Part shown: piece by piece, positions 1 through 9,419 of the stretch
Layout: the number at the start of each line of letters is the position of its first letter
Numbering within the stretch: position 1 is the first letter of the stretch
From: Spirogloea muscicola
Lineage: Eukaryota; Streptophyta; Zygnematophyceae; Spirogloeales; Spirogloeaceae
Reading direction: 5' to 3'
DNA length: 15,524 nt
Assembly (NCBI GenBank): GCA_009602725.1
Contig: WELB01000406.1
Location: 11,810-27,333 of the forward strand
Program-made: the position numbers and the translations under genes
Notes under the pieces: generated by a model
The model's database searches: none
What the model was told of the DNA's origin: nothing
The model's input: the letters and a program-made list of their open reading frames with translations, nothing else

Positions 1-1
1 C

Positions 2-1985
2 GCCGATGCCGCCGGTGCGCCGCCGCTGCGCCTCGAGGGCGGCGCCGCCGAGCTCGTGCCCGCCCGCCAGCTCTCGGCCGTCACCTCCTGCGCTGCGCCG
101 CTCAAGTCTGGCATGATCGTCGCCACCCAGGACGAGCTCCTTGGCGTGCTCGAGGTGCGCCCGCCTCCTGTGTACACAGGCCTTGCCGGTCCGTCAGGTG
201 TCATGCTACTGACACACTGCGCATCACCTTGCGGCGGGGAGCCCAGGCGCTGGCGGTGGAGGACACGGTGATCACGGCGAACGCTGTGGAGGGCCAGGAG
301 AAGCACCTCTCTGACTGGCTCTGCCAAACGCAGCGCCTCGGCCTCACCAACGTCCTCCTCAGCACCAGCAGGTCCCGTTTCTCAAGCTCCGCCTTCATCA
401 GTCACTCGCCGCTCGTTAACTCGTTTCAACTCTATCTAATGTTGGTCAGACCGCTGAGCGATTTGAGGTAATAGATTGGAGGCGTTAGTAAGTCCCCATC
501 TGCCATCCTCGCAATGTTCACCATGATGGAGTCCGCTGCCAGAGAGCTGAGAGCGGCTGCTGGGCACGCTGTCGTCCTTGCAGCGACGCTCTGGCCAAGC
601 GGCTGGCGGCGGCGGGCTACGCTGTGTACCTGCTGCAAGAGAGCACGGAGCAAGAGGCGGAGTGGCAGGACACGCCGCAGGCTGAGACGCTGGCGCGCTT
701 CGAGGTGAGCAGCGGGCAGCTGGGGCGTGATCACCAGCGGTGACAGCGGCGCGAGCTCGCTGGCCTCCAGGCGTGCACACCGCCACCAGCGCGGCACTCA
801 TTCGCTCCTCGGCTGCCGCGTTCTGCAGATGATCCGGCTCATCCTGGCTGCCGGGTACAGCACGCTGCTGGCCGATGCCGGTGCGTTAATGCAGGCCCTT
901 ACAGTCTCCGTGTTCAAGTAGCCGTGTCTAACATTGCAGTGCTGAGTTAATGGCCACCCTCATACTTTGACTGCTGTCAGCACCATCAGTGCAAGCACCT
1001 CAGCCCTTGCAGAAGTACAGATTGCTGCATGAGCGACAGTGACCTCTGATCACAGCCGCAGTCAGCCAATATTAAGTAGCAGAAGTGGCAAGAATGCTTC
1101 ATCTTGAGCCCTGGAACATTTGGACCCGTGTTTATAAATGATTATAATGTAACAATGATGAGACTGTACAACTAATCCAGTCCTGGTTGTAACATTGTGC
1201 TGCAGACTCGCTCTGGCGGGTGGATCCGCTGCAGCACATGGAGCCGCCGGATGCAGATGTGTACTCGGTCGCCGACTACAAGCTGGAGAAGAAGATGGGC
1301 TATGGCCTGCTGTTTGTGCGTAACAGCGAGAACTCCGTTGTTTTCTGGGCGACCGTCGCCCGCCACTACCGCATGCTCATGAACTCCACCGCTGCCAAGC
1401 TCGCGCGCATGGACTCGGAGCGCGGCCGTAAGCGCTACGTCGACAAGGTCCTCGGACCCGACCAGCCGTATAGGTGGAGACAACTTCCTACCCCAAGGCT
1501 GGAAATGCATGAAGCTGCACACTAATTCCTATAGTTGGTCAGGTTAACTAGATTGCTGAAGTGAGAGCGGTCTTTAGGCACAACTTATCAGTCAGCTGTG
1601 TAACCTGGAGCAGCTTCAATCTGCAGCAGCAGGTTCTGGAGTACTAATTGTGTACCTCCACAGACATCAACTGAGACCTGTGGCTTGGAGATCATACTCT
1701 GTCTTACCCAGGCTGCTGGCGTCGGAGGCAATGCGAGAGGCGGGCCTGCTGCGCGTCGCCGTGCTCCATAACCGGCAGTTCATGCGCATGAAGGTGTACC
1801 AGAGGCGCACTGCCGCCGCCAAGGGCGGCGGTGGAGGCGGTGCCCGCAAGGCCATGCGCAAGAGGCCGGTGCTGGTGCACGGGCTGGCGGACTCGGCGGC
1901 CGGCGAGGTCGCCAACCTCATGCGCGAGCTCCGTCTGTGGAGCGGCACCACCGACTTCCTGTGTCGCTGCCGTGTTGGCTGCTGA
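2..1985 (+). CDS. Nucleotide-diphospho-sugar transferase, GT77/PF03407-like (5' partial, spliced)
   Basis: The product is probably a type II Golgi glycosyltransferase that moves a sugar from a nucleotide-sugar onto wall or glycoprotein acceptors; substrate unknown. Exons read as about 2-154, about 198-371, 584-704, 829-880, 1206-1473 and 1712-1985 (stop TGA at 1983). The last four junctions keep frame exactly. Family marks in order: VEDTVITANAVEGQEKHLSD (start of the catalytic domain), LTNVLLST, AAGYAVYLLQES, then AAGYSTLLADADSLWRVDPL, where the Asp of the DxD-like metal/nucleotide motif is made across the 880/1206 junction. A C-terminal RPVLVHGLADSAAGEVANLM then LRLW matches the PVVVHNN...glW block of the family. 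An insertion with six Gly in a row and basic residues (about 1822-1866) is unusual. The 5' end lies outside the window, so any signal anchor is unseen. The exon 1/exon 2 junction does not keep phase with any GT-AG choice I could find. Confidence 0.8.
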
Positions 1986-2511
1986 GCTTGTACAGCCGCG
2001 TCCAACGGAACCCCCTGCTGCATGTGGCCTTGTCCGCATCCTCGCAGATACCATTGCAGAGGACAAGCCGGCCATTCTTGCAGCTTTGTAGAACCCGAAA
2101 GCTCCTAAATATTTATCGTGCTCTGAACCTAGTTGACCCCCTTGCTAGATAGCATCTCTGACCACGGAGGCCCTGCTTTGCAGAGCACAGTCCCTGACTT
2201 CCTTCCGAAGACTTCTATTCATCGTGAGAAGAGGCTCATATAAGCTAAATCACTGCTGTCAGCAATGAGCACTTGGCAATAGTACATGATGCTGTCAAGG
2301 TGCCACACCTGAATGAGAAGCACTTACAAGGCCAGCCCAACAAGTGGAGAGTGATTATATCCATTAGGCAGCCACATCCACAGCAGGCACACACTTACGC
2401 AATCAATTAGGCATCAGACAACAGCGAGTGAGATCGTCCAACTTTAATACAACCGTCATGGCTGATAGCAGTCACGTTCATCAATCAATCGGATCGAATC
2501 TGTCTGACACT
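1986..2511. other. Convergent intergenic region / 3' UTRs
   Basis: This stretch lies between the stop codon of the glycosyltransferase gene (+) and that of the PHRF1-like gene (-). It is less GC-rich than the exons and has no conserved reading frame on either strand. It must hold both 3' UTRs and polyadenylation sites. I did not find a clean TGTAA signal (the usual green-algal polyadenylation motif) close to either stop. Confidence 0.6.
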
Positions 2512-5500
2512 TCACATCTCACAAGGAGCAGCTTCTATAGAGTTGCTGCCAGCAACTGCAGCTGCTGCAAACTTCTTCTGAAAGGACTGCAGATAGCCCT
2601 CGGCCAGGCGGCAGATGTGGCCCTCCTCCTTGGCCAAAAAGCTTGTGGAGGCGGCGCCTGTGTGGTGCCTTGTCACCTTCTCAGTCGTCTTCAGCAGTGC
2701 CCACTTGTACTGGGGGTGGCTGATGTTGCCCCGTCGCAGGCGTGGCTTCAGCTGCAGCTTCACAAACCCAAGGATCTGCGCCAAGCAACACGGCTGACAA
2801 GCACTTGGTACAGAAGCCTAAGGTGGCAACTAATGGATGCTAGTACAAGGGTTCTTGCATGCTTTGTCTACCTTTGTGGTCCGTTCAATCGCATGGGAAG
2901 TAGCGTCTCATATATTACATTTAACAGAAGAGTCACCCGACATCATTGACCAATTGGAAGAAGTCAAGTCCAGCAATGCACATCCATGCTTTGACTTTCA
3001 GTTGACATTTGAGTGACTCTTAGGTTCACACTTAGCAACTTTGGGAGAGTGTGCAGAAACGTCAGTATACAACTGGGAGCCACCTGCTTATGCATTACGT
3101 CCGCGTCTAGAGCAGCGTCCGTGGAGGCCAAGGAGCTGCAGCCGTCCAATTTTGGGAGCACCGTCGCCCGCAGGCTGTCAATGCGCTCCTCAAGCCCATC
3201 AAAGTGCAGCCACTCATCTGTCGCAGTTGCCACAGAAGCGAGCACTGTGGATGTGTCCGCCTCCCGCAGCCCAACTTCTTGACAAGCTGCATCAACGCAC
3301 TCCTTTGGTCTGAGCTCATCACTCGATGCCTTCATGTCAGAGGTCTGCTTGTCCTTCTGGTCTGGGGACTCTGTGGTCCGAGTAGCTTCAGACACGGAGG
3401 AGCCTGCCAATCCCACTGCCGCTGCTGCAGCCGCCTGCGCTTCGTCGTCGCCCTTCTCTCGAGCGAGGCCTTCGGACGAGGAGGCAGACGAGGTGTCGTC
3501 ATCGCTGTCGTCGCCCAGCAGGCCAGCCGCTCGGAGCGCCTCGTCCTCTCTGGACAAAGCCGTGCCACCGCCGGCACGACATCCTGGTCTTACTTGTTCT
3601 GAGGGCGTTGGCATGGCGAGCACTGACGGACTTGGCTGTGCGCAGTCTTCAGACTGCTGGCAGTGCTGGACCATGGTCTTGCAGGGCTGAGGCAAAGGCT
3701 TGGTCCGGCACTGGGATGGCTTGAGGTCCTCATGACTACCAACAGGATCTGTGCCACTAAACATGGGTTCCTCCAGAGGTCCGCAGCCGCCTGCTGCTCC
3801 TTCAGTTTTATTGGCACCGTCTTGTGAAACGTCTGAACGTGAGGCCATGGCACCCACGCCGACCGCTGCAGTCTGGCAGGCTGCTGGCGGCCTGTCAACG
3901 CTCGCTGGGCTCGCCAGCAACCGCGCGCAGTAGTTGAGATACACCATCTTAGAGCTGGAGCTCTGGAATGCCTCACGCTCCTGCTGGAGGGCATCGGCGA
4001 CGGCTCGCTCGCACACAGCATTCCTGCCAATGGGTGCCGAGGGCCCCAACCGGCGCAGGTGCAGCTCCACAAATCTGCTGAGCTGCACCTGCAGTCAAAA
4101 TAAAGAATGATATCCTGTTGAGCATGCTGTATAATAACATTGTATAATGTTAATCTATGCCGCAATTTAGATGCTGACAGCGCATGCAATGGCCATAGTA
4201 GAGTCTGAAGGCTGGCGTGGTCTTACACACAGCGTGATGGATGTTATCGAAGGTGCACAGCAGGTGAGGCCCTACCTGGCGAACTCCTGTGGGTACCCTG
4301 CTGCGTGCACTGATGGGCAGTAGGGGCCGCATGTCTGTTGGCAGTTGACACTGCACAACAGCCAACGCACCAGCTAACACAATTGCATCATGCGGTACGA
4401 TCAACCCAAACGGAACAACAATGTCCACCTGTATCCTGCTTAATGTAGCACTGGGTTTCTCTTGACACCAAAGTACATAGATTTCAATTGGCCTAAACTT
4501 TGCAACATGGACCCGAGATTAGTTACAGTGCTGCTTCGCTTCAGATGTGCAGCTCACCAGGAGAGCAAACTCCTCGGACCTGCAGCTCGGCTTGGGCCCC
4601 TGGCCAGCAGCGCCAGCGGCCACCGCCTTCCTCGCCAGCACTTCTCGCGCTCTCCTTGCAGCTTCGCCGACGGCCGCCTCGGAGGCCTGCGGCTCCACCT
4701 CGCACCTATCAGATGCAGCCTCAGATGGGCTTGCTCGAGCACCGCCGTCTCTGGCTGAGCTACAATTTTCCACAGCTTCTGTCTCGAGCAAGGCAGCCAG
4801 AGGTTGCAGAGGTCTGCAAGCAACGTCTCCACCAAAGACGTCAAGGCGGTTCACAGCCGAAGCACGGTCCTCCGAGCTCGCAGCGCCGCTGTACTTCTGA
4901 GCCAGTGCCGGCTGCTGTCGCGGCGCGCTCAATGGCCTCGCCTGCTTGCTCTGCTCGGCGCTGCCTGGCAAGCTGCTGCGAGCTGGCTCGCTGCGGGGCT
5001 TGCTGGGAGCCGGTGTCACTGATGCTCGCCCTCGGCCTGACAGTTGCAGCTTCTCCATGGCCTCCCGCCGCCACGCCAGCGTGATCGCCAGCTCTCGGTC
5101 CTGCCCGAAGCCGAGGCTGGCCCCCTGGCCGAAGAGCTTAGCAGCAAGGCCCTTCCTCAGCTGATTCGGAGCCGTGCTCCGCTTTGGCCCCGACTGCGGC
5201 AGCGCCGCAGGCCTCGCAACGAGCGCGAGGCTCGCCTGCTGCTTCTCCTCCTCCCCCTTGGCACGCTGCACGGCAGCACTGCAGGCAGCCACGACCGCGT
5301 CGCCTGCCGGCGACACACCGTCGCCGTTGACACCGCCCTCGTGGCCCGCCGACGCAGTCGCTTCCCCACCGGCAGCGCAGAGTTGGGCAGGGAGCTCTGC
5401 CGCCCTCACAGCAGAGTCTCCCGCGGACTCTCCGTGCTCACTTGCCGCAGCCGAAGTCAGATCAACGACAAGTGCCGCCGGTGAAGCTTCAGTGGAGGCC

Positions 5501-8500
5501 TCTGCTGTTCGCTCTTCGGCTTTCTCAAGCCTCGGCTCACGGACGAGGTCAGTCGGGTCCACCCCGGCCGTCTCAGGCGGCAGAGCCAAGAAAGCGCCGG
5601 GGCTGGCCTGCAGCTGAGCGCGCCCAGCAACACCAGGAACGCTTGCAGGAAAATTGTCTGGGACAGCGCTCCGCTCCGGCGCTCGACCGACGTCCTCCTC
5701 GCTGATCCCCTGGCTGCTAAGTATACGGTCGGCAATGGAGACCGCTCCGCCCTGAAGTCCCGCCTCGGCTGGAGCTTCCTCTGAGTTGCGCTCGTCAGCA
5801 GTGAGCTGGCCATGGGACTTTCCCATCTGATCACCAAGGACACCTATATCTTTGCACCTGCCAGAAGAAAGTACAGCAACTACTTGAAGATAGAAGATAG
5901 ATTGATAGATGTAGACAGCGATATAGACATAGATATCTATGTCTAGATACATATGCGACATTCAGGTGGACTCTTCCAGGTTACATACATGACAAATTAG
6001 ACCACTGGTGGTCTAATTTGTCCAACTAAGAGAATAGACCAATACAACGAATCAATATGCACCAACTTCCACAAGGCTGACATCCAACAAGAGTCAATTG
6101 GTAGTTAGGTACAAATTTGGGTCTGGCATTACCCTTGGCCAAGACTGGTAGCGCCGCTTGCAGAGTTGCTTATGGAGTCGTTGGTAGCAAGCGCTGGGCT
6201 GCCAGGCACGGCACCCTCCTGGCCGCCTTGCAAGATTGCTGGCCTATCCTCCACAGACACAGCAATGAAGTTGCGCACACAGCTGCCCTCTTGGACGTTG
6301 GGGCCGCCCATCTGGCTGTCGGCTCCTTCCTCAGGCTTCTCCCTGTGTTCCATTGGGGCAAGGAGGCCAGAGTTGGCTTCCTCTGCCAATTTGCGGGGAG
6401 ATGCGGGGCCTCCATCCAACTTGGACAAAGCCGTCACTGCTGAGCTCAAGGCTCCGCTTCCTCCCACCTCAGTTGGGTCACTGTCAAGCTTCTGCCGCTT
6501 CCTGTGTGGCAGAGCCGACTCATGCAGAGGCGTCGGCGATGGCAGGTCCTGAGAGACACCGGGCGCGGCCTTGGGGGCTGCCGAGACGTGCTGACCTGCG
6601 GACGTAGGGGCATAGACTAGCAAAGGCTCGGCTGGCACACGCCCGCCGAGCGTAGAAGGCCGCACGGGCGATGACACGTCGCTGGCACAGGCTGCGGCCG
6701 ACGCTGCAACGTCCTCCGTGAGGTCCCGCCCTCCGTCATCACGGCCCTTTGACTCACCATCGATCTCCGCCTCTGAGGCCACACCAACACTGTCTGCAGG
6801 TGTAGCTGCGGCAAACACAGCCATGGCAGCTGATAACCGATCCTGTTGAGAAAGGCTCGCTGCTCCAGCCGCGTCCAAATTGCACGTCAGCGCAAGCTCT
6901 GCCGGCCCACCAGCGCACCTGCAAGCACCACGGCAGAGTACACTGACTTTTGTCAGATCCAGGCGAGGACCAGCTGTCAGGATCCCAGATGAGAGCAGGC
7001 CTTGCTGAGCAGCGCTTGCAAGCTGGCAGTAGGAGCAACGTAATGGGTGGCGGATATGATCCACTTTCCATACTTATGTCTTCGCATCTCGGGTCTCAGG
7101 GGTTTACTACAGGGTTTGGTCTTGAGAGCTCACGTGGGGCACAGCCACAGAGTTTCACACCAGCTCGTTGCGTCATAGCCCACGCAGCCTGCATGGTACC
7201 TGCTCACATGAGGATGCATCGCTTCTTGTGACGACCCATTCAGATCTTGCGAGCTCCTTGAGAATGTAGATGTAGTGGCCATGCCGGTCGAGCACAATCA
7301 AGCAAAGTGGACAATATGAAGTGTGTCTACTCGGTGACTGACCAGCTTTGGCAGGTCAGGTCTATGGTTCAGCAATTAGAAATTGGTCACTGCATGAGGT
7401 GGAGGTGAAGCAGAAGTTAAATGCGAAGAGTCATGCTTCATGTGTCAAGAGTGTGCAGCTGAGAAGTTCCAGTGACGCACCACCGGGCGCACGCTTCACA
7501 GGCCACGGAGACGCTAAGGGCGGGGTCCATTGGCTGGTCGCCACGGCAGCCAGCTGAGAGGACGGCCCTCACGGGAGGGCTGTCAATCTTCTGACGCCAA
7601 TACAAGAACATCGCAGTCGTCAGCCAGCGCCACCGCTGCTATAGACAAGCTGCTGCACCAGCCGCAAGACGTAGCCGTCTTTGTCACGTCCGCGGCTGTA
7701 TATCTGCGCATCACCGGCCGATATATATGTACGCATATATAGAGATATATATCTTGAAAACATATATATAGAGGCCCATGCATAGCGGGATGTACTACTG
7801 GTGGTACCAAGAATTTCGGCACGTACTCCTCCACGGCCAGGGTTGCCGAACGACTTCTGCCGCCACCAGCAACACTGACGATCAATGTTGGTTTCGAGTC
7901 ACAGATTTTGATGGGCACACTCTCTATCAAGCTTATGACCAAGAGCGGCCAGTGAAAGCGTGATGTGGACGTTAACAACGGCATCCTCACTGAGCATGAA
8001 GGCTGCTATCGTTGCCGCGTACGCCGCCGTGCTTCGGCGGGCACTGGCGACAGGGCAGACCAAGCGGCGGTCAGTGCCAGTCAGATTGCGCCAAAGCCCC
8101 ACGAAGACCTGCAGTGGCGAACGCCGGCCGGCCCGGAACGCGCATTTTGCGGGACTTGATGCCCACATCAGCACTCCCACTTAATGAACGACTACCAACT
8201 TGTAGGCCAATAAGATAACATAACCCAGTGAGGTTCAATGACTCCGGTGTCCGACACGTAGTCTTGCGGCACCACACAGCCCCTTCTTAGTATTCTCGAT
8301 GGAATTCTAGGTAAATCCGAAGACCCTAAACCCAAAACCCTGGACTCTAACCCTGAAGCCCAATACCCATTTGCTTGTAAGAGAATGAAATGTCAGACGA
8401 GGCGGCGGCGAGCACCGTGACGCAGAGCAGGCGGCTGAAGCGCTGCCAGCAGACGGGGCAGCGGTCCGACGACTCGGCCCAGTCCTCGGCGCAGTCGTAG

Positions 8501-8506
8501 CACAGC
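2512..8506 (-). CDS. PHRF1-like protein: RING (C-terminal half), PHD finger, SRI-like C-terminus (spliced, 5' incomplete)
   Basis: Probable nuclear adaptor or ubiquitin ligase linking chromatin reading (PHD) to RNA polymerase II (SRI-like). Exons on the minus strand: 8506-8416, 8306-8273, 7553-7481, 7199-7134, 6918-6133, 5857-4558, 4088-3099, 2775-2512. All internal phases agree, giving 1200 codons plus stop. The first exon gives the RING half LCYDCAEDW...DRCPVCWQRF. The second is a 34-nt microexon giving IENTKKGLC, like the VENTK linker after the RING of animal PHRF1. The PHD is complete: C-x2-C (CAGC), 15 residues, C-x2-C (CEAC), x4, H-x2-C (HAGC), then WLCPTC. Next comes a long Ala/Ser/Glu/Asp-rich chain with an NLS-like HRKRQKL (about 6500). 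A more ordered block, FVELHLRRLGPSAPIGRNAV to SSKMVYLNYCARLLA, starts at the 4088 exon. The last exon has FVKLQLKPRLRRGNISHPQY and later AEGYLQSFQKK, an SRI-like pattern as at the C-terminus of PHRF1 and SCAF proteins. The true 5' end and the first RING ligands are not settled. Confidence 0.75.
5924..5945. repeat. 22-bp perfect palindrome in intron
   Basis: A perfect two-fold palindrome centred on GATATC at 5932-5937. It lies in the 275-nt intron (5858-6132) of the PHRF1-like gene, inside a GATA/TAGA-rich low-complexity stretch (about 5888-5950). It could form a cruciform or hairpin. No function is indicated. Confidence 0.8.
5991..6022. repeat. Near-perfect 32-bp inverted repeat (15-bp arms)
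   Basis: Arms 5991-6005 and 6008-6022 are exact reverse complements around a 2-nt centre. It sits 46 bases from the palindrome at 5924-5945, in the same intron of the PHRF1-like gene. The intron RNA could fold into a strong hairpin here. It could also be a small foldback remnant. I saw no flanking duplication. Confidence 0.85.
7561..7584 (-). repeat. Stem-loop just upstream of the PHD-exon acceptor
   Basis: Ten-base arms (7561-7570 and 7575-7584) pair with one mismatch or wobble around a 4-nt loop. In transcript sense the stem ends 7 nt before the CTCTCAG acceptor of exon 7553-7481. It could affect branch-point or acceptor use; that is only an inference from position. Confidence 0.5.
7721..7774. 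repeat. AT-dinucleotide microsatellite block in intron
   Basis: Interrupted (AT)n runs lie inside the 719-nt intron 7554-8272 of the PHRF1-like gene. They contrast sharply with the GC-rich exons and can pair in several alternative ways. They are simple-sequence DNA and encode nothing recognised. Confidence 0.85.
8322..8368 (-). repeat. Degenerate telomere-like repeats in an intron
   Basis: The plus strand shows CCCTAAA, ACCC and CTAACCCTGAAGCCC units, i.e. degraded TTTAGGG-type repeats on the minus strand. They fill nearly half of the 109-nt intron 8307-8415 of the PHRF1-like gene, between the RING exon and the 34-nt microexon. Confidence 0.7.
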
Positions 8507-8546
8507 CTGCGGGCGCGGCAGCCGCCGCCCTCTCAGAGCCGGCCAC

Positions 8547-8585
8547 GGCGGCGGCGGCGGCGACGGCGGCGGCAGCGGCGGCGGC
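8547..8585. repeat. Interrupted GGC/GCC trinucleotide repeat
   Basis: A run of GGC triplets with GAC and AGC interruptions lies just upstream (minus sense) of the RING exon acceptor at 8507. Read on the minus strand it could give poly-Ala or poly-Arg. I treat it as intronic because the acceptor CCCGCAG at 8507-8513 fits the RING frame. It could instead be coding if the upstream exon is longer. Confidence 0.6.
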
Positions 8586-8981
8586 TGTTGTCGCGGCGGC
8601 AGACTAGGAAGAGCGGCCCGCCCTCCGCACGGTGACTGCGGCGAAACTGCGGCCTTTCATAAGTGGGCCCGTTTCGGCTTGCTCGCGGCCCAGCCCACCT
8701 CCCAGCAAGTAGCGCACACTGCTCTGCACTACGCTGCTGTGCGCGCTGCGGATGCAAAGCGGCAGCTTGGCAGTCGATGGCGCATACAGAGGAAACGTAT
8801 GTGTAGGACTCACACGCTGGCAGCGTTGCTCGAAAGCCTTCGCGCACTCGTGCCTCGTGGCCACTTGATTTACTGTGTGCTTCAGCGCTCTCTCTGGCCC
8901 CTTGGAAAGTTGTCCATTGATTTTTCGGGGCTGGCCTCTCGCAGCCATCGCCCTGTACTGGAATCGTCTACCTTCCCTCAC

Positions 8982-9062
8982 GCACTCAAGCTGTCCACTG
9001 ACAACAGTCTCGGCAGCCTCTGCTCCACAAATCCAGAACAGGGGCGCCAGGTGCAAAATATA
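8982..9062 (-). CDS. Candidate upstream exon: first half of the RING finger of the PHRF1-like gene
   Basis: Minus-strand reading from a GCCAG acceptor (9063) to a GTGAGG donor (8981) gives ICGAEAAETVVSGQLEC. The Cys-to-Cys spacing of 14 residues and the GxLxC ending resemble the first half of plant PHD/RING proteins (CGICL...GTLNC). Against it: the residue expected to be the first zinc Cys reads Phe (FWIC), and I could not find the Cys-x-His pair needed to bridge to LCYDC at 8506, nor a phase-compatible direct join. Either another microexon is missing, or this is chance. Confidence 0.3.
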
Positions 9063-9268
9063 CTGGCTACACAATTTGCGGTACAGCACGACCACTGCCA
9101 ACGAGCGCCAGCCAGAATGCTCAATATGTGCCGCATGTTGGTCTCAGGATGTCGCCGTGGGCTTCTCTGAAGACATGCACTGATCATGAAGGACTTGTGG
9201 GACTCAATCAAGTCCGTCACTTGTGAACTTCGGGCTCTGTTCCCAGCGTGACGTCGTCCCAGGTATAG
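9063..9268. promoter_or_regulatory. Probable divergent promoter region
   Basis: The PHRF1-like gene reads leftward and the MBL hydrolase gene rightward from here, so their promoters and 5' UTRs should share this stretch or part of the region down to 8507. I see no TATA box or other clear core element. The call rests only on gene orientation. Confidence 0.35.
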
Positions 9269-9377
9269 ATGGAGACGCCCGGGCACACCGGGCTCGGTGT
9301 GTTGCCCAGCCGCACTACCCGCCGCTTTAGACCCCGGCTCTCGGNTGCTTGTCCACGGCGCCGGAGACCTCGGCAGA

Positions 9378-9419
<42 letters not shown>

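Noticed and set aside
432-801. Two overlapping 121-codon minus-strand open frames
   Set aside because: They run antisense to the glycosyltransferase exons and introns and are rich in Arg/Ala/Pro, as expected from GC-rich shadow reading.
2428-2949. 173-codon plus-strand open frame
   Set aside because: It is antisense to the SRI-like last exon, which has the better family pattern and correct splice phase. The plus frame is a shadow.
4150-4428. 92-codon minus-strand open frame in the gap between exons 4558 and 4088
   Set aside because: The donor at 4557 and acceptor at 4089 join in phase and skip it. Composition and lack of a family match fit intron sequence.
7899-8180. GC-rich open frame on the minus strand (starts MGVLMWASS, contains CPVASARR)
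   Set aside because: It lies inside the 719-nt intron between the microexon (8306-8273) and the PHD exon (7553-7481). The exons on both sides join in phase without it, and it has no recognisable family. It might be an unspliced or alternative exon, but I cannot support it.
8533-8847. Poly-Arg and poly-Ala minus-strand frames over the GGC repeat
   Set aside because: Low-complexity reading of a trinucleotide repeat. The acceptor at 8507 makes most of it intronic.
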